NCBI RefSeq assembly: GCF_003290085.1
Contig: NZ_QMKJ01000001.1
Span: 124,001 to 188,000, forward strand
From: Aliidiomarina sp. B3213
Lineage (GTDB): Bacteria > Pseudomonadota > Gammaproteobacteria > Enterobacterales > Alteromonadaceae
Length of the DNA: 64,000 nt
Direction: 5' to 3'
Shown here: one piece after another, positions 62,463 to 64,000 of the stretch
How positions within the stretch are numbered: the first letter of the stretch is position 1
How the letters are laid out: each line of letters starts with the position of its first letter
The notes under the pieces: model-generated
Database searches by the model: none
Told to the model about the DNA's origin: nothing
What the model saw: the letters and a program-made list of their open reading frames with translations, nothing else
Position numbers and translations under genes: made by a program

Positions 62463-62813
62463 TTACCACTGATTATAACCGCGTTCAGGTTCAGGACTTG
62501 GTTCCTGTGGGACGCGGTAAACGGGTAGTTCTTTACTCACACACTTTAAGTTCACCATATATATAGTGCCTTCATAGCGAGTTTCACCGTCACTTGAAAA
62601 GCCGAAACTGAATTCCGCTTGCCATGCTAAACCGCGGTTCCAAACCGGTTTACCCTTTACCCGAGAAAGGTCTAGAAACTGCAACGATTCACCTTTGCAT
62701 AAATGCAGAATATGGCGTTTGGCGTATTCTTCTTGCTTTCTCCAACTCCAAAAAAGCCATCCGCCCATAGCGGCGACAAGTAGCAGCAGAATATTAATCA
62801 GGTTCGCGGTCAT
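62463..62813 (-). CDS. DUF3301 membrane-anchored protein
   Basis: A 116-residue protein with one N-terminal helix (4-22), RKQEEYAKRHILHLCKGESLQFLDLSRVKG and a beta-rich tail (WQAEFSFGFSSDGETRYEG), matching DUF3301. Function unknown. It overlaps the DUF3549 gene by 4 bases and forms a conserved pair with it in this order of bacteria. Confidence 0.83.
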   Translation of the reverse strand: MTANLINILLLLVAAMGGWLFWSWRKQEEYAKRHILHLCKGESLQFLDLSRVKGKPVWNRGLAWQAEFSFGFSSDGETRYEGTIYMVNLKCVSKELPVYRVPQEPSPEPERGYNQW

Positions 62814-63844
62814 GATCTGCCTTTCATATTTGTGATGAGTTTCACAATTTGCTGTTGAAGCTGTTCATTCTGTTGCGGACTATTGAGCAGCTGCAAGCAG
62901 TTCATTCTTAATGACGGCAGAGTGACTAGCTCTTTAAATAAAGACTGAAATACTTCTTCGCTATCGGTTGCTAGCACCTCAAAGTAGTTTTGAAATACTT
63001 CTGGTTTTGCTAGTGCTTGCCATAGTCGAGCAGCAATAATAATTAAAATTTGAGTGCGTGTTTCACCTTCACTTTGCTGCAAGGTTTTAAGTACGAACTG
63101 TTCTACACCTTTTCGATTCGCTACAGACGCCATAGCTTGCAAAAGCACAGGGTTTACCCGTGAGCTTTCGTTGCTTTGCGCTTTCCCAATCAGGTTGTCT
63201 GCAAGTGAAGAAGGCAATTGCGCATGTTCAATAGCTTGGCAAACAGCTTGCTGTAGTGGCTCAGGCCACTCTAGTAGATTCAGGTTTAAAGTTTGCTGCA
63301 CTGATGAATTTTCCAACTTGCGTTGTATAACGTCATGAATACCTTGCACGCCAAGCTGTTGCCAGTCTATGTCTGAGTTACCTGAGAAAAATGCGTCTGC
63401 CGACTCAAAGTGAATAGAGGCATTTAGGTCAAAGTCGCGGGTAAACTGAGCATGAAATGCAGCACGTTTGTTCATGTCGGGTGTGAATATGTAAGGGTTC
63501 TGCTCTAATAGCGCTTCTTGTTCTTTTGTGGGGTCTTGCGTTAGATCTGACCCTAGTGCTTCCACAATAATACTCATGAAGTGCTGCATAGCCGCTTGCT
63601 GGAAGCCTCCGCGTTCGTCTAACGGTAGCGAGGCAAACCAAATGTAGGGTTTGTCTATTGACTGCCAGAATACAAGTGCGAGCCAAGCTTTTTGCTGGCG
63701 CGGAGTTGGAAAGGGTTGGCGTCCGGTTTCTACTTCTTCGATAAGGGCAGGGCTGAGCGCACGAACTTGGCGTGAAAGGTCATAGGCACACCAACGACAG
63801 CCGCTAGCATTCATAAATTCGGACAAAGTAGAAATTTGGCTCAC
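62810..63844 (-). CDS. DUF3549 family protein
   Basis: A 344-residue cytosolic protein beginning ISTLSEFMNASGCRWCAYDLSRQVRAL, with PYIWFASLPLDERGGFQQAAMQHFM and a helical C-terminal half, which is the DUF3549 pattern. Function unknown. First gene of the DUF3549-DUF3301 pair. Confidence 0.83.
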   Translation of the reverse strand: MSQISTLSEFMNASGCRWCAYDLSRQVRALSPALIEEVETGRQPFPTPRQQKAWLALVFWQSIDKPYIWFASLPLDERGGFQQAAMQHFMSIIVEALGSDLTQDPTKEQEALLEQNPYIFTPDMNKRAAFHAQFTRDFDLNASIHFESADAFFSGNSDIDWQQLGVQGIHDVIQRKLENSSVQQTLNLNLLEWPEPLQQAVCQAIEHAQLPSSLADNLIGKAQSNESSRVNPVLLQAMASVANRKGVEQFVLKTLQQSEGETRTQILIIIAARLWQALAKPEVFQNYFEVLATDSEEVFQSLFKELVTLPSLRMNCLQLLNSPQQNEQLQQQIVKLITNMKGRS

Positions 63845-63965
63845 AACAACTTACCTATATTCTTTTGAATTGCGCAGGCATTCTACTGACTTTATAAAGT
63901 GCTCTCCACCTTTTGTTTATGGGTTGTGCAGATTGCCAAGCGTTTTGTCGGTGTACGAATTCAGG

Positions 63966-63993
63966 TATAATTCGCGATTCATATTGATAGGAG
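63966..63993 (+). promoter_or_regulatory. Promoter -10 and ribosome site of a gene beyond the window
   Basis: TATAAT at 63966-63971 and TAGGAG at 63988-63993 on the + strand suggest that a gene starts just past the right edge. The possible -35 (TTGTCG at 63945) has a short 15-base spacer, so the promoter call is weak. Confidence 0.35.
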
Positions 63994-64000
63994 TAGTGGT

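Noticed and set aside
1-64000. CRISPR arrays, tRNA or rRNA genes, IS transposases, prophage genes
   Set aside because: Read for on both strands; no regular spaced repeats, no cloverleaf or rRNA sequence and no transposase or phage protein was found.

Overview
The window looks like a chromosomal segment of a marine gammaproteobacterium of the order Alteromonadales, most like the Idiomarinaceae. This rests on the mix of housekeeping genes (acnA, mfd, lolCDE, msbA-lpxK-kdsB, rlmM, syd, long-form queF, ppnN), on csiV lying directly behind mfd, and on a complete valine-degradation operon. It is an inference; no rRNA or tRNA gene is present to test it. Coding density is high and most genes are ordinary core genes.

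Layout. 1-5.2 kb: end of a DUF393 gene, then two minus-strand operons (dsbD-like plus redoxin; ENPP-type phosphodiesterase plus tesB). 5.4-13.4 kb: acnA, then a tightly packed run of an exported FN3-like protein, a sodium/solute symporter, a 39-residue membrane peptide, a divergent aspartate carbamoyltransferase homologue and an asparagine-synthase-like amidotransferase, closed by two copies of a near-perfect REP palindrome. 13.6-19 kb: csiV, mfd and a PilZ gene on the minus strand. 19-29 kb: envelope block lolC-lolD-lolE, DUF2062, comEC, msbA, lpxK, Trm112/ycaR, kdsB. 29-31.3 kb: a GNAT-membrane fusion, DUF1289 and an AraC-type regulator. 31.4-36.9 kb: valine catabolism (mmsA, acyl-CoA dehydrogenase, 3-hydroxyisobutyryl-CoA hydrolase, mmsB, SDR), probably controlled by the divergent AraC regulator. 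37-38.5 kb: an ECF sigma factor with a membrane partner that has an RseB/LolA-like outer part.

38.5-49.6 kb is an accessory region. It holds an integron attC-like hairpin, hypothetical proteins, a frameshifted ribbon-helix-helix antitoxin, remains of a membrane protein, an intact HigBA module with a visible operator, a GFA protein, a PgsB-PgsC-PgsW poly-gamma-glutamate set without PgsA, a phospholipase-A2-like secreted protein, a gene split by an extra C in a C4 run, and a kelch lipoprotein. It ends in the clearest scar of the window: the first 20 codons of polyphosphate kinase (ppk) joined in frame to the C-terminal third of exopolyphosphatase (ppx), with one nonsense codon, and still preceded by a good Pho box.

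49.8-64 kb returns to core genes: cfa, a 56-residue protein, gcvA-like regulator, hydrolase, rlmM, NAD-type isocitrate dehydrogenase, HDOD-like protein, DUF3192, ppnN, a diguanylate cyclase, queF, syd, GNAT, Mpo1-like, DUF3301 and DUF3549. The best candidate for an undescribed system is the symporter/micropeptide/carbamoyltransferase/amidotransferase run at 8.3-13.4 kb, because the carbamoyltransferase keeps its carbamoyl-phosphate site but lacks the usual aspartate-binding motif.
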